This document shows, one piece after another, positions 1-11,832 of a stretch of 64,000 nt of DNA (its first letter is position 1; every line of letters starts with the position of its first letter). Source of the DNA: Litoditis marina (taxonomy: Eukaryota; Nematoda; Chromadorea; Rhabditida; Rhabditidae); the NCBI GenBank assembly GCA_964036275.1, contig OZ038437.1, positions 4,220,501 to 4,284,500 on the forward strand, read 5' to 3'. The notes below the pieces were generated by a model that was given only the letters and a program-made list of their open reading frames with translations, had not been told where the DNA came from and searched no databases. The translations under genes were made by a program, and so were the position numbers.

Positions 1-1226
1 AACAGCGCGCGGAACAACCGCCACTCAGAATGATTGGCGGCAATTTTCTGCGATTGACCAGCTACAAAAGCGAGAGAGTGTGCAGGTCAATGAGGCCACA
101 GACATCTGCGTCTCTTTGACCTGTGCACTCTCTTGTCGAGGCCGCTACAAAAGTGGGTGGCCAATTGGCTGGGAAATGTCTGAGCATACTCACTGAGAAT
201 CTGGCTGCATTGCAATCAATTTCCAAGTGGTTATTCTCCAAATTAAATCTTCCCCAAAAAATTGTACATTTCCGTGAGTGGTTGTTCACCCGTCATCACA
301 TCATGTAAACTAGAAGATCACTTATACTTTTTTTTCATCAAAACGAGTCGTCCAAAGTTTCATTGGCAATCTGCCAGGGTGTCATTGAGATTGCGAGGAA
401 CTATGTATAGAGGAAGGAACAACATCCCAAATCGTGAATCGTAGAAACCCAATCAATAGCAAAAGACATCAGAGGGTTTCATGGATTGATTGAGCAAAAA
501 CAGGCAATAGGCCGTTGGTTACTTTCCAGGAGACGAGAGAGTGGATGGATCACGCAGATTAAATGGTCGTTAGCGAGACCCCCCCCCCCCCTACAAAATT
601 GACCGCGTCCACAAATGGTTGGGAAACCTATAAGAGCTCAGAGACAGCGGTAGGTTCATATGACTTTAAAAAAAAATAGTGGGGTATATATATATGGATT
701 AATGAAAATGATATATACCTTTTTTTTCGTTCTCCGCACGCTGCAGCGCCTCTCTCAAATCTGAATAGGATTATCAAAAGTATTATGTCCATTTCTCAAA
801 ACTCCACAATGTTTCTCATAATTTATTATATGTAACACGCTTTTGATCTTATGTGTTGAGAACAACTAGAAGCGTTCACTACCCTAATATTGCGATTAAA
901 ATCTCACATTCTTGTATAGCGAGAAATATGAAACTGGACCCAACAGATTTTTTTTATAATCAAACTGTCACATTTGTTCTAACAGGTAGCAGATCAAATT
1001 CCATTGAGTCTGAATTTGATGTGAAAACGATTGAAAAAAAATAAAAATAAATAAATTCAATTTTAGAGACCTCACAGCCCAGAAAAAGATTTCTATAATG
1101 TTTCCTTCCCTGTCAAATTTGCAGAGAAATGTTTGGAGTGAGTTCGGTTAAGCCAGTAACGGAAAGTTCCTCACTTCAGCTTTGTGTTTTCCCGACATGA
1201 TAAATGAATTACATTATATTAATTGG
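1..1226. other. No gene recognised
   Basis: AT-rich sequence with only short ORFs and no convincing chain of splice sites or known motif. A pure C run lies near 579-591. Confidence 0.5.
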
Positions 1227-1479
1227 GGCCGAGTGGTCGACTGGTTGCGTGCGTGCGCGCTAGCACTCAAAACACCATGGTTCGATCCCACTCGGCGCGG
1301 TATCTTCATGGCGGACCGCATGAGCTGGTAATAACGCTCACCCATGCCTAGTTTCTCATCTACGGACCCCACCCCTCTACGGATACTACATTGTGATCAC
1401 TGTCTTGGTTGTATTTGTATGTATAAAGTAACACACGGCTGAAATAGTTGCCGTAAAAGATTATTATTATTATTTATTA
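1227..1479 (+). mobile_element. tRNA-derived SINE
   Basis: The 5' part resembles a class II tRNA: GCCGAGTGGTCGACTGG is an A-box-like start, GGTTCGATCCC near 1280 matches the pol III B box, and CCGAGTGG can pair with CCACTCGG. A non-tRNA body follows, then a (TTA)n tail near 1461-1479. The last ~120 bases recur in reverse orientation at 8836-8957, which supports a dispersed element. It is not a functional tRNA gene because the anticodon region does not fold cleanly and the transcript continues into the body. Confidence 0.6.
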
Positions 1480-2282
1480 TATAAATTGCTTTTCTGTGAG
1501 AATTGTGGAATTTCAAAATCATTTGAAGCTTAGGATCTTATATAATTTTTTTCTTGGAAAGCAAAATATGATTCACCATTTTTATCTTTTTTCTCTTCTT
1601 CCAACTCATCCATCAGCTCTGAAAAAAGTTCTTTCATATAATTCCGTTCCTATTCTATTCTGCAGAATAGTGATTAAACATCTTCGGCTAACGCATTTCA
1701 CGACACTTCCTCGAGGTGCACAAATTAAGTATTTTCCCCGGCGTACCGCGGTGTACTGAGACGGAAATTACAGACATAGTTGAGCGAAATCGCCGAAAAA
1801 CACCGGTACTGATTTGATAACAAGAAAGATTTGACAAAAAACGAATAAGTGGACCAATCCCCACTCTTCAGTCCTTTAAACTGCAATACACTTTTTGATT
1901 GCAGCTAAATTGACCGATGCGTCGGAATCGGTCTGCATAGTCGTCCTACTTCAAATGTGAAAATACGATCTGAAATACGAATTGTGGAAGGTAGAAAGTG
2001 AGTGATCACACCTTTTTTTTCATTTTCGTGTTCTCTTTTCTCCTCGTCCATCTCATCCTTCAAATCTGAGAATAGTTATCGTATACTCTCTCGTTTTCAC
2101 ATACTTTGGTATACTGTTAGTCAATTGCACAGTCACGTGCAACATTTTGAACACAGCAGAACTCAGATACGTGCATGACAAAGTGCATAGTTCACTTCTA
2201 GTATACATCTCTGGCGAGGAGTTACTATTTCACCTCCCAGTGCGAGAGGAGGGAACTTCAATCACTCAATTGCAATACAAAT
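1480..2282. other. No gene recognised
   Basis: AT-rich, short ORFs only. Nothing here is supported as coding or as a repeat. Confidence 0.4.
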
Positions 2283-2527
2283 TCAGCAAAAATTTAGCAA
2301 TTCATTTTTTTTAAATGTTTTTAAAAATAACAAACTCTGTTTTTCTGAACTATCGTATTGTATCGCAAATCTTTGAAACTGACCCGACATCTGATAGTTC
2401 CGTGTGGCGTGGGTAAACGCTCCATCGTCGTTGCAAAGCGGACATGGGTCGTTTCTTATTGAGCGGTAGCAGCGGCGGCAAATGCTGTGTCCGCAAGCTC
2501 CCATCATCGGAAAATGGGCATTTCTAT
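2283..2527 (-). CDS. Partial RING-finger protein, last exon
   Basis: The reading frame contains CGHSICRRC followed by CPLC, which is the C-x-H-x2-C-x2-C ... C-x2-C second half of a RING-HC zinc-binding domain, the fold used by many E3 ubiquitin ligases. The first zinc-ligand pair (C-x2-C) is missing from this exon. A TTCAG acceptor (minus strand) lies just before ATAGAAATGCC at 2527, so the first pair probably sits in an upstream exon that I could not find. The frame ends in TGA at 2283-2285. It resembles nematode RING proteins in spacing and in the Asn-Tyr after the domain. It could be an intact last exon or a gene remnant. Confidence 0.5.
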
Positions 2528-2699
2528 CTGAACAGATGGAGTTAATTGAAGTGATCAGTTCATCACAGAATCGAAGCTTGTTCAACAAATATAAGGCTCC
2601 TTTCCAAGCAAATCAAGTAGTCGTTGCCAACTGAATGGCTGGAGGGTACTGTATATCTCACTTTTCGCTGTGTACGCACACATGTTCTCGATTTCAAAG

Positions 2700-2895
2700 C
2701 GTGTTCATAATTTGATCAGATAGCGAAGTGGTCAACGTCCTGCTACAAATGTTTTGCTCGCAGGTTCGATTCTGGTTTTACACATAAATTTATTAATTCG
2801 ACACTCTTACGGTGTTTCACAGTATTCCGCTACGTGTGTAGTTCATTTTCGAGTTTTGGTCGGAACTCGTAAATAAAAGCGAGTCTTGAAATCAA
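2700..2895 (+). repeat. Dispersed repeat with tRNA-like head
   Basis: A tRNA-like segment (GAAGTGGTCAACG and B-box-like GGTTCGATTCT near 2762) is followed by a body containing TATTCCGCTACGTGTGTAG. The body recurs at about 6012-6100 with a few substitutions, so this looks like a second SINE family, older than the one at 1227. Confidence 0.45.
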
Positions 2896-3847
2896 ACTAC
2901 AGATTGTATTTGGTCACATCCCACACACGCGTATACGGTTAAAAACGTCTAGTGCTGGTATAGTCTGTTTCACCAATCGATGTACTCCTACAGTAATCCG
3001 TCAATTATTCAAGAGGGTGTTTTCTAATGATAAAGTCTTTACTTTGGTTTTAAATTTTCAGAGTCAGTAGTAGTAAACATGCAGAAGACACTATCAATAA
3101 TTTGAGTAGTTCTGAATACGCTAATATACCAAACTTTGACCTGGAAGTGTTAGCAGATTACTGTAGAGGGTTATAAGTGGGTGGAACAAACTATAAATGA
3201 CCTGCTCAAACTGTGGTACGGCAGCATGAGTTAGTTTCCTAATTTCTGTGATTCAGTAAGTGTTTGTTGTTGATTCGAAAATGACGAGAAACAGAGTGAA
3301 GTGAGAATATCTTGAACTCTTGTCTTTCTTTGGGCTCTCTCTTCTTCTCTTTTCCGCGAAAGAATGGGAAGACAACACAAAATTAATAGTTTTCCAATTC
3401 CCCGCCCTGTTAAAAATACGTAAGTTCGATTATGAAAAATTCGAATCTTATAGTTTAAAGCAGTGCAAATGAGAGTGAAAATACGAGAGTGTTTGTCACA
3501 ATACTTTAATCCTGATGAGAACTCTATCAAACTCACTAAATGGTTCAAAACACACAGTGCACGACATTTTATGGCAGCCGGCTTCGAGTAGAAAGTTAGT
3601 AAGAATGATCTTTTTCAGAGTTTCAACGCTAGCTTGCGGTTTAAGTTACGTGCACTTTTTGTAAATTATGCCCGTCAACGGGTTTTTGTCTGAATTCTGC
3701 TCAAGTTAAATTGGTCTTCTTTTCTTCAGTTTCCCATCTATCGAATGAACTATGGATAATTTCAGAAATCCACCAAACTCAGGCGTTTTTCGAAAAAAGG
3801 AACCAAGGTACAATTAATTGTTTTGTTGAAACATGAAAATAGCTTTT
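2896..3847. other. No gene recognised
   Basis: No convincing exon, RNA or repeat. The ORFs present on the minus strand have no recognisable domain. Confidence 0.35.
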
Positions 3848-4091
3848 GGGTTTATTGTACAATCGTCCCCCCCCCCCCTTGAGCCGGGGGTTGTACTATT
3901 ACCCCCCCCCCCCATTTTGCATTGTGGGGGGTGATTGTTAAACGTCGACATTGTACAATTACCCCCCATTTACAATCACCCCCCATTTACAATCACCCCC
4001 CTCTCTATAGGAAATCGTATTGGGAAGGGGTAATAGTACTACGGGGGGACTTAAGGTGAGGGGGGGGGGGGGGCAATTGTACAATTTTCCC
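3848..4091. mobile_element. C-tract MITE, copy A
   Basis: Non-coding element with terminal inverted repeats: left GGGTTTATTGTACAATCG, right (inverted) GGGAAAATTGTACAATTG. It is flanked by an exact 8-bp target-site duplication TAGCTTTT (3840-3847 and 4092-4099). The interior is made of C and G runs separated by TTGTACAAT- and ACAATCACCCCCC-type units, so it can fold back on itself. An 8-bp duplication fits hAT-like transposition. Copy B lies at 37587-37873 in opposite orientation. Confidence 0.8.
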
Positions 4092-4310
4092 TAGCTTTTG
4101 ACCTGTCTACAGAATCGAAACTAGAGAACATTTCATTGGAACCTGTTGGATCATCTTGACATGAGTCTGGTAAAAGTTTCACCTTGATTGGTCTTGGTAC
4201 ACGTTTCACGAGAAAGAACCAAATGTCCTATTACATTCGAATGGGAGCACTCGCTTAGACGCTAAGTGGTTGTTTTTATCAAAAACAAAACATGAAACTG
4301 AAAATCGGAA

Positions 4311-4367
4311 ATGATTCATCACCTTTGAACATTAATTGCAAATGAGTCATTTCTGCAGAACATAAAA
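4311..4367 (+). promoter_or_regulatory. Diverged family promoter block (gene 1 remnant)
   Basis: ATGATTCAT (4311) and ATGAGTCAT (4342) lie 31 bp apart with ATTAATTG between, then TTCTGCAG and CATAAAA. This is the same order and spacing as in the four downstream paralogues. The second site here is a perfect TGAGTCA, the AP-1 consensus. No ATGCTTCC signal-peptide start follows at the expected ~40 bp; repeat sequence begins there instead, so gene 1 seems to have lost its 5' end. Confidence 0.6.
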
Positions 4368-4407
4368 CGAAGACGACATATTACCAGTACTGCTCTCAGG
4401 GAGGGTT

Positions 4408-4640
4408 CATACTTTTTGCTGCCAACTCTGGCAGCAGCAGCAGCAACATGCAAAGTGTGATTATCGATCGTGCTGCCGACTGCAAAACTTGCTGCCGGCA
4501 GCAAGCAGCAATAATCTGCTGCCAACTCTGCGTTCATACTATTTGCTGCCAACTCACGCGACATTTGTTGCAGTCGGCAGCAATTTACTGCCGACTCGAG
4601 CAGCAATTGCAGTTTGGTCGCCAGCAAACAGCATGACATG
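4408..4640. repeat. CTGCCAACTC / GCAGC imperfect repeats
   Basis: Repeated motifs TGCTGCCAACTC and their inverse GGCAGCAGCAG occur many times, including two copies of TTCATACT(T/A)TTTGCTGCCAACTC. The ORFs through it on both strands are by-products of the repeat. Confidence 0.6.
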
Positions 4641-4877
4641 TAGCCAACTGCTTTTGATCCATGGAACATCGTTTTTACTTATTTTTCAACATTTTTTTTT
4701 CAGTTTTTTCACGGTAGGAATGTTTAGTTGATATTTTTAGCAGTTTACACCTAAACATTGGTTTTATTTTACACTTTCATACTTTACGTGAAAATGTTGG
4801 CAGTTTGAACCTGAATGTTGGCAGTTTGAACAACGAGTATTGAAGTGAAGATGCTTCCTATTCTCTGTGATTGACAG

Positions 4878-5081
4878 AGACGCTGCAATATAAATAACTC
4901 TCAAAATCGATGCCAGATTTTCAATCATTAATATTCTGAGATCCCATGGGAATACAATGAAAAAACTGACAATTTGAAATCGTAGATTCCAGAAAAATAT
5001 TGATTGAAAACATTAGATCCCAAAAAATGAATGATCGAAAATCTGGCATCGACTTTGCAAATTATTTAGATTGCAGCGTCT
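4878..5081. repeat. Inverted-repeat element (hairpin MITE)
   Basis: The arms at about 4878-4936 and 5024-5081 are near reverse complements (AGACGCTGCAAT... and ...ATTGCAGCGTCT, with GATGCCAGATTTTC and its complement inside). They enclose ~90 bp. No ORF. It lies where the gene 1 signal-peptide region would be expected. Confidence 0.6.
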
Positions 5082-5083
5082 TT

Positions 5084-6516
5084 TAGGGTTTGCTCTCTCC
5101 ATCTCTGAAGGAGTTTTTACGATGTATTTTCCCCTGACCCAATGTGTTGTCGTTTGATTATGTTGTTTCTTGGTCAAAACTCACGATCTATACCATATAT
5201 TGTGAGCATACTACAACTGGCATTGATCACCCGTGTAGACTGTTAGCCGGTAACGTACCGAGAGTGAGAATATCTAGATGGATCTGCATGCGCGATCCAT
5301 TTTTCAAAGAACGTGATCAAACTACAAACACAGCTGAGCTAGAAGTACACATGATCGACTTCCCTCAGCCAACCGGCAGGTCATTCCACGCGCCTACAAT
5401 TTGAGTATTCCACTATTCACTTGAACATGCATTTAGTTGGTAGTTATGTAAATACGCAACAAATCTTGCGCGAAATGCAAAGCCCTAAATATGGTCAGAG
5501 TAAGGTTTCGAACTAGAAGAATATTTTCAGTAACGCTGATGGTATGAGTATATGTGTGCTACTCTGTAAGTCCCTTCACGCAGACAACTGTGAAGAACAA
5601 TGTCGTAACTTTCTCGCAACACTCAAGACAATCAAGATAATCGAGACAGCCACTGCCATTCCTTTCACTAGGGTGGTTGAAGAACACGGGTATTTTTTCG
5701 AGAAAGTGTGATTCAGAGTACACAAAATGGCTTTTGAATGCCAAACAACCTAGATAACATCAGACGGAGATACACAGAAAAAAGACGGCAGGGGAATCAG
5801 AAAACTTCTTCAACGATATACAGACGTTATCGAACCTTTGTCAACAGAAAACGGTCAACTTCTTCTCAAACTATTCTCAGTCAGATAGCCAACCATTTTT
5901 GTAGAGATCACGATCGAGTCGAGAAGTGCAGGTCAGAGAGACGCAAACAGTCTTATCCCAGCTGCGACCTGTACTCTGGCCGACTACAAACATACGGTCT
6001 CTAAATAATTTGGCACTCTTTATAAGGTATTTCACGGTATTCCGCTATGTGTGTAGTTCATTTTCGCCTTTTTGTCGGAACTCGTGAATAACAGAGTCTG
6101 ACCGACTACAAACATACGGTCTTAAAAGACCCCGGAACACAACTTGAGCAGAGGATTTGTTTCGGGCTGCTTTCAAATGTATTGAGATAAGAGAGCACAA
6201 ATATCTATTATAGTTTGATCAGTCTACGTGACATTCACATGACAATGCCACGCGACACGCTACGCGTCCAATCAAAAGTAGGATACAGCGGCTTCACGAG
6301 AAAGCATGTTGCTCTCCGGTCTCCTTTAATGTTGTTGTATGCTCAGTGTTTCTTACTTGTAGCTTAATCATGAAATGATGAGCTCAACTTGATTGGACCC
6401 CCTGATGACATCAAGATGTCGCTATTTTTTCTACTTAGTCACATCTTGTGAGCGCACAGTCATCACTCAATCAATCGAATCTAATTGTAAATGAGTACAA
6501 TTCAACCGATTTACAG
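5084..6516. other. Gene 1 upstream region, exons not resolved
   Basis: The region between the broken promoter block and the first recognisable exon of gene 1. A TTTCAG followed by TAACGCTGATG near 5531 recalls the start of exon 2 in the paralogues but does not continue as a cysteine module. Positions 6012-6100 repeat the body found at 2800-2895. Confidence 0.35.
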
Positions 6517-6944
6517 ATCCGAGGATAGTGTCACCACCTACGCACCTGAACCAACGACAACCATGGAGTAGGTGGCATATGTTTCAGTAATACCAGTAAC
6601 TACTCCAGAAATGTACAATAATCTTGTCACTGAGACTTAGGCAGCGTGCTTTTGGTAATTTTCTTGTGTCTGCCAAAACATGGAAACTGAAACCACAGCC
6701 AGAGAATACCGTAGTTTGAGGTCAGCAATATCTTTACGGAAGCGTTGATTTTCAATAATGGCTAAATGGTCGAGAGCTTGTTTGAAGCTGAAACTGGTTC
6801 AGTTTGATTGAACCTGTCCAAATATTATTTTTCGATCTACATATGTTCTATTTCAGTTCTTACGACGAGTGCTATGAGTGTATGTCAATCTATTCCAACT
6901 GGAGAACGTGTGAGGATGAGTGTGATCCCGAAGAATATCACTGA
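6517..6944 (+). CDS. Twin-cysteine mucin-like protein, gene 1 (3' part)
   Basis: Two exons can be placed. Exon 6517-6567 (51 nt) reads SEDSVTTYAPEPTTTM, matching the T-rich exons of the paralogues, and ends GA before GTAGGT. Exon 6857-6944 completes the codon as Asp and reads SYDECYEC...CEDECDPEEYH then TGA, a last exon like those of genes 2-4 but with the first cysteine pair spaced C-x2-C. Intron phase is the family's phase 2. AATAAA follows at 6975. No signal-peptide exon was found, and the expected position is occupied by repeats. It is probably a truncated or decaying copy, although the two exons themselves are open. Confidence 0.6.
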
Positions 6945-6980
6945 AACAGTCCCGGTCGTTAGCGATTTTATCGGAATAAA

Positions 6981-7394
6981 TATTTTCTTGAACTTATGTT
7001 GTGTTGGTAATTAAATTTCGAGTCGCCTCCATGTTCCGTTGTACATTAACCTCTGTAGTGGCAAAAATCCGGCAAACACTGCCAATTAATTTTAAGATCC
7101 ATATAACACCGTGTTTGATTCGACAAACAAGACCAACAAGATTTTGAATTCTTTCACTGATGATAAATCGGCAAACTGCTCTGAGAAAATTTTGCCGAGT
7201 GCTCGCACGGTTACGCCCCTTTTTGCTAAGCCCCGCCCATTTGCCGACTGGTTGCGCTCTACTTGCACTCTAACGGCACACTTGGCTTTGCGACGAGTCG
7301 GCATTTGCAGCGCGTCTAGTCGTCAGAAATCGAAGGGTGATTTCGTTCGCTATTCTTACTGAGAAAACGGTGGGAGACAGAGGAAAGGAGAGAG
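6981..7394. other. Intergenic, no gene recognised
   Basis: Sequence between the gene 1 poly(A) signal and the GA-repeat tract. The ORFs present on both strands have no recognisable domain. Confidence 0.4.
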
Positions 7395-7435
7395 GGATAA
7401 GGAAGTGGAGGAGAAGCCAAGAGAGAGAAAGAGAG

Positions 7436-7504
<69 letters not shown>

Positions 7505-7650
7505 AAGTATAAGAGGAGAGAGAGAAAGAAAGAAAGAGAGTGAAAATGAGAGGCAAAGGGGTAAGAAACAGAAGATGGGAGTTGAGAGAGAGAGGAATAA
7601 AAAACAGGAGGGAGTGAGATAGAAAACGAAAATACAGATATAGTGAAGCG

Positions 7651-7709
<59 letters not shown>

Positions 7710-7744
7710 AGAGAGACGTATAGAGCGAGAGAGGTGTGACAGAG

Positions 7745-7806
<62 letters not shown>

Positions 7807-7905
7807 GGGAGTGAGAGATAGGAGACGAGAGTTGAGAGAAAGGAAGAAGAGAGACGAAGTTAGTGAGAAAGAAAGCGAAAAGATGGAGGGAGTAAGAACG
7901 TGAGC

Positions 7906-7949
<44 letters not shown>

Positions 7950-8033
7950 TAGAGAAAGAAGTGAAGATAATAATGAGAAAAGTGACGATAATAATGAGAG
8001 AAGTTACAGGCAGAGAGAGAGTGTGAGAGATAT

Positions 8034-8089
<56 letters not shown>

Positions 8090-8100
8090 GTAGAGTGAAA
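7395..8100. repeat. Long interrupted (GA)n microsatellite
   Basis: Purine-only runs of GAGAGA broken by short spacers, about 700 bp. It creates a spurious 293-residue Leu/Ser-rich minus-strand ORF (Leu-Ser alternation) and Arg/Glu-rich plus-strand ORFs. Confidence 0.95.
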
Positions 8101-8835
8101 GAAATAAATGGAAGGAAGGGAGAAGGGAGAGATACTTCAAGAACGACTGTGGTTTGTGTGGCTTTTTTCCTTTTTTGTGAACGTTCAATAACAACAATCA
8201 GACTCTGAGTGTGTATGTGTTCTGTGATGTTTCAGCAGCCAATAATGTACACGTTCAGTATGGTTTTTGTTAAGCGAATGTCAGTGAGCATCATTTCCTT
8301 CAAGTCTCCCTTCAAGCCAATTCAATTTGATGCCGTCGCGCGCGAAATACACTGCGCAAATTAACAAGCTATTTTCGTGCAGGCATCTTGATTACGGTAT
8401 CGAAATTTTTTGAATTAAAAATATTTGGTTTTATATTTTATTTTATTTTGGAGACTTTTTTATTGTGTATTTTGGTATCCTCCATGTGTATAGGTTGTAA
8501 CTCATATTTTTCAGTCGATGGGAGACTGCGTAGCATCACAGTCAAGGAATAAAATACATTCAATGGACTTCTGAGGTAGGATGGGTTTTTTGTTTTTATC
8601 TCGTTCGTTTCGGAGAGAATGTATAGCTGAGTGAGCAAACGCGGTGCGATTCTCAAATTCAACTCGAGGGTCATATATTTCCGAATAAACTACAAGATTG
8701 TGAAGCTGAAATAGAGCTCTTTTTATTTTATTTTCTTCTCTGGGTTTTCTATGTTTGCCGAGGTATGGTTTCTATAAATGCGGGGGTCTAATGCGATATG
8801 TGATTGCGGAATTGAACGGTTTTTTTTCTGTGAAA
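8101..8835. other. No gene recognised
   Basis: AT-rich sequence after the GA tract. No supported exon or RNA. Confidence 0.4.
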
Positions 8836-8957
8836 TAATAATAATAATAATCTTTTACGGCAACTATTTCAGCCGTGTATTACTTTATTGAGAGAATTAC
8901 AATTTCACACACAGATCATATATCAACCGTAGAAGGACTGTCCGTAGAGGGGGGTAT
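8836..8957 (-). mobile_element. 5'-truncated SINE copy
   Basis: Reverse complement of the 3' end of the SINE at 1227-1479: (AAT)n, then TCTTTTACGGCAACTATTTC and the CCGTAGAGGGG block. It lacks the tRNA-like head, as expected for a 5'-truncated retroposed copy. Confidence 0.7.
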
Positions 8958-9451
8958 GAATATGAAATATGAAATATGTGGTTGAAAAAACCATTAAACA
9001 GCACGGGTATAGCTTATATTATTTGCGTATGACCATGATCATGAAAAAGTGGGGGAAAAACCCACACCTAACGTAAACGGGCCGTTTTTTTTTCGCGAAG
9101 TCCAATCTGGGCCCCGTTTTTGCAAAAACGACAAAATATTGACGCAGTTTCCACAAAATGTCGGACTTAAAATCATGAAATTTGAGGTTTTCAAATAGAA
9201 GTTTAGATCCCTTCTTTGAGATAAAAGACTAACCTGGCTGGAGTGTAAGTGTGACTATAAGACGAGGCTAGCTCAAGTATTTACGCTGTTTCACCTGGAT
9301 CATGCTCTCGCTGGGCAGGTATGAAAATATATTGTTTAATTTTTCAAGTAGGTAATTTTTCCTTTGGTATTCCGGTAATCGATGGTCCGACTGTTAATGT
9401 ACGGGATCAGTTACTACTGAGTTCCCAAAGTTATTTTCCATGATTTGCAGC
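8958..9451. other. Upstream of candidate gene, first exon unresolved
   Basis: A donor-like CAG|GTATGA at ~9321 is preceded by an open stretch in the frame that matches the next exon, but no ATG or clear acceptor was found. A 5' exon of the 9.45-11.03 kb gene may lie here. Confidence 0.3.
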
Positions 9452-11030
9452 GGTATCGTTGCCTGTTACCCGGGTGTGGAGTGATATCAATAGAAGCAGA
9501 CCGTTGGTGGCAGATAGGGAAGGTCGTCATCCATCTGTAGTACTGAGTATAGGTGAGTGTGGCATATTGGGTTCTTTTGAGCTAAGTGCTCTATACTATC
9601 TTTGAAAATATACCTGGCATTCACGTGGAGTTTTGCTCGAATAGGCAGCAAAACAATTGAGAAAAGGGCTCTTTTTTGTCAGGCACAGGAAGAGGTGCCT
9701 GTTTTTATTGTTTCATCTCTATGACGTTGTGCTTTTCTGTTATCTTAGAGTCTGAGACTTAGACGGACTAGCGGTTCATACCGGTGGCGGAAGGTGACTT
9801 CACGCCTGTTCGCCAGGGTTAAGGCTGGAATAAATTTTTATTTTCACCTGAACAAAGGACTAAAAGACGGGCAGGCTGGCAATTTTCAGTTTCAAATGAA
9901 AACTTTTGAACGGCCAGCTGCATTCATCTCCGAAGTAGTTCGAATTCGAATAGTCATAAAAATCTTAAAGTGGGTCTTTTTTTCGCCAAACTCGGGAGAA
10001 ATGGTCTAGTTTTGATGTGTAATCATGATGTCTCAGTCTCACTCATGTATTTCGTATTGAAAATAGAGATTTTTCGGAGGATAGTCACTCTACATCCTTT
10101 TACAGGTCCTTCGCTCAAGTTCAGCAGACAACCACCTCGACCTCAGACAGCATCTTCAACAGGCGTGAGTATATATTATTCATTTTTAGTTTTCGAACGG
10201 TGCTCCTGAACTTTTTCTGGTTTTGTTTTTATCTGAAATCTAAAGTATATCAGTTGAGCTGACTCGCATTTTTTCAACATTCAGTTCGTTTATCGTTACC
10301 CCAATACAGTAGTTCGAGAGGGCACTAATGTAATTCGAAAAATCAGAATCATTCTCGCCCGAAATTGGAAAGATGCCCTAATTTGATGTAAAATCATGAT
10401 ATCTTACGTATTTGAACTAATAACAGGTTCCTTTTTGTAGAATAGTTCACTGGTGTGTGCCAGTTCTTTGTTTTTAAAATAGTTGTCTAACCTTACTTGA
10501 GAAAACCGAGGTTTTGCGCTATATAAATTCCTGCAATTACTAGTTTCAGGGCCCGTTCTCTCTACAGCGATCCAGCTCTTCCACAAACAATGTCAATGAC
10601 AAGGTGTGTTACTTATTTTTCAATAACTTTCTCATTTGGATTGTACTCAAAGTTGTGGCCCTTATACGTTTTATTCTGTGCTATACCTCGCTTCTCCGGG
10701 CGATACAGTACGACTTGGCCCAAAAAAATGCGTGCTTCTAAAATTAAATATTGCTTGTCCCACCAAATTTTGTATGCCTAAAGTGAGAAACGAGGATATG
10801 CAAAAAAGCCAAATACTACATTGTATAGACTTTACTAGACTATATTACTATCGAATGGTATATTTCGTTTCAGCAATCCGACATTTTCGGCACGGAGCGG
10901 CAACGCTGGCGATGTCATCTCGTTGGCTTTGATATCAGGATATCACTTTAAATATGTTATTTATTATTGTATCCAATGTTTCCATTGTTATGTAGTCATG
11001 TTTGTCATCTTATTTATACTGTTACTGTGA
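9452..11030 (+). CDS. Unrecognised multi-exon gene, possible surface protein
   Basis: A chain of exons stays open only in one phase pattern: 9452-9551 (VSLPVTRVWSDINRSRPLVA...), 9763-9793, 10106-10162 (57 nt, SFAQVQQTTTSTSDSIFN), 10550-10603 and 10874-11030 ending TGA. AATAAA lies at 11069. The last three junctions are all phase 2 (AG|N), as in the neighbouring mucin-like family. The donor after 10162 would be AG|GCGTGAGT, a GC-AG intron; a GT donor two bases on leads to an early stop. The C-terminus is hydrophobic (VVMFVILFILLL), as in GPI-anchor signals or a membrane tail. The 5' end is missing and the small 9763-9793 exon is uncertain. I do not recognise the product; a shared origin with the mucin-like family is only a guess. 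Confidence 0.4.
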
Positions 11031-11089
11031 ATCTCGTTCTCTTGTTTTTGTTTGTTTTGAAAGAAAGCAATAAAAGTTCTAGTCATCCA

Positions 11090-11832
11090 AACCTTGAGTT
11101 TGTTCCATGGTCTCAATACTTTTAAGAAAAACAGGTCAAATTTCCATTTTGGTGTTGTTAAAGGGACGTTTATTACCCTATTACTGGCAGAGCTGGTTTC
11201 CTATTGACCGTTCGCGCGCTAGTTGCGCGCTGGATGCACTGTAGTCGCACGAAGCGAGGTCTACGAAATTAGTTCGCAACTGCTGGTGCATGCCCCCCGC
11301 AACTATCGTGTGCGCACTTAGCGAGATCCTTTCACAGTAGCCTTTTGATTGAGCCTAACATGAACCTCTTCCCACTCTGGCGCAATGGTTGCCAAGTTAG
11401 AGCAGGTCGATTGTGTGGACCAAATCCGACCAAATCCGACGCTAATCACATGAACACAGTGTACGAAGAAACATGGAATTGAGTGAAAAACTAACTACAC
11501 AGATGTGAGAAGCACATTCGATATTATGTTTCATACAATCTTAAGATATTCGCATATTCATCACCAGGCGCACAAATCGCTAGTAAAATCGCCACTATTG
11601 CCCGATTCTGAGCGAAACGCGAGCGAGTTTCCCGAGATGCGCGTGACCACGCGCATCACACGCACTGAAACTGTTCATCTTGCAAAGTTCGCAGAAAACG
11701 ACACAGTCACAAAGTGAAAAAAAACAAGCTAAACAAACTTCCACGTGACATGGGACTGCAAGAATTTACAGAATGTTGCTTTTTCTTGGAAAACAAAGTC
11801 CGAAACATCAATGGAAGGACGGAAAAATAATA
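11090..11832. other. Intergenic upstream of gene 2
   Basis: The segment from about 11540 (CATCACCAGGCG, GAGCGAGTT, ...GCGTGACC) recurs upstream of genes 3, 4 and 5 (about 19130, 23540 and 27520). It is part of the duplicated unit and possibly distal promoter. No gene. Confidence 0.5.

Noticed and set aside
1230..1300. Functional tRNA gene
   Set aside because: A and B boxes are present, but the anticodon arm is poor and the sequence continues into a SINE body with a second copy elsewhere.
4319..4731. Cys/Ala-rich ORFs on both strands
   Set aside because: They arise from the CTGCC/GGCAG repeats and overlap the promoter remnant of gene 1.
7316..8197. 293-residue minus-strand ORF rich in Leu-Ser
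   Set aside because: It is a translation of the (GA)n microsatellite; no domain, and the overlapping frames are equally open.
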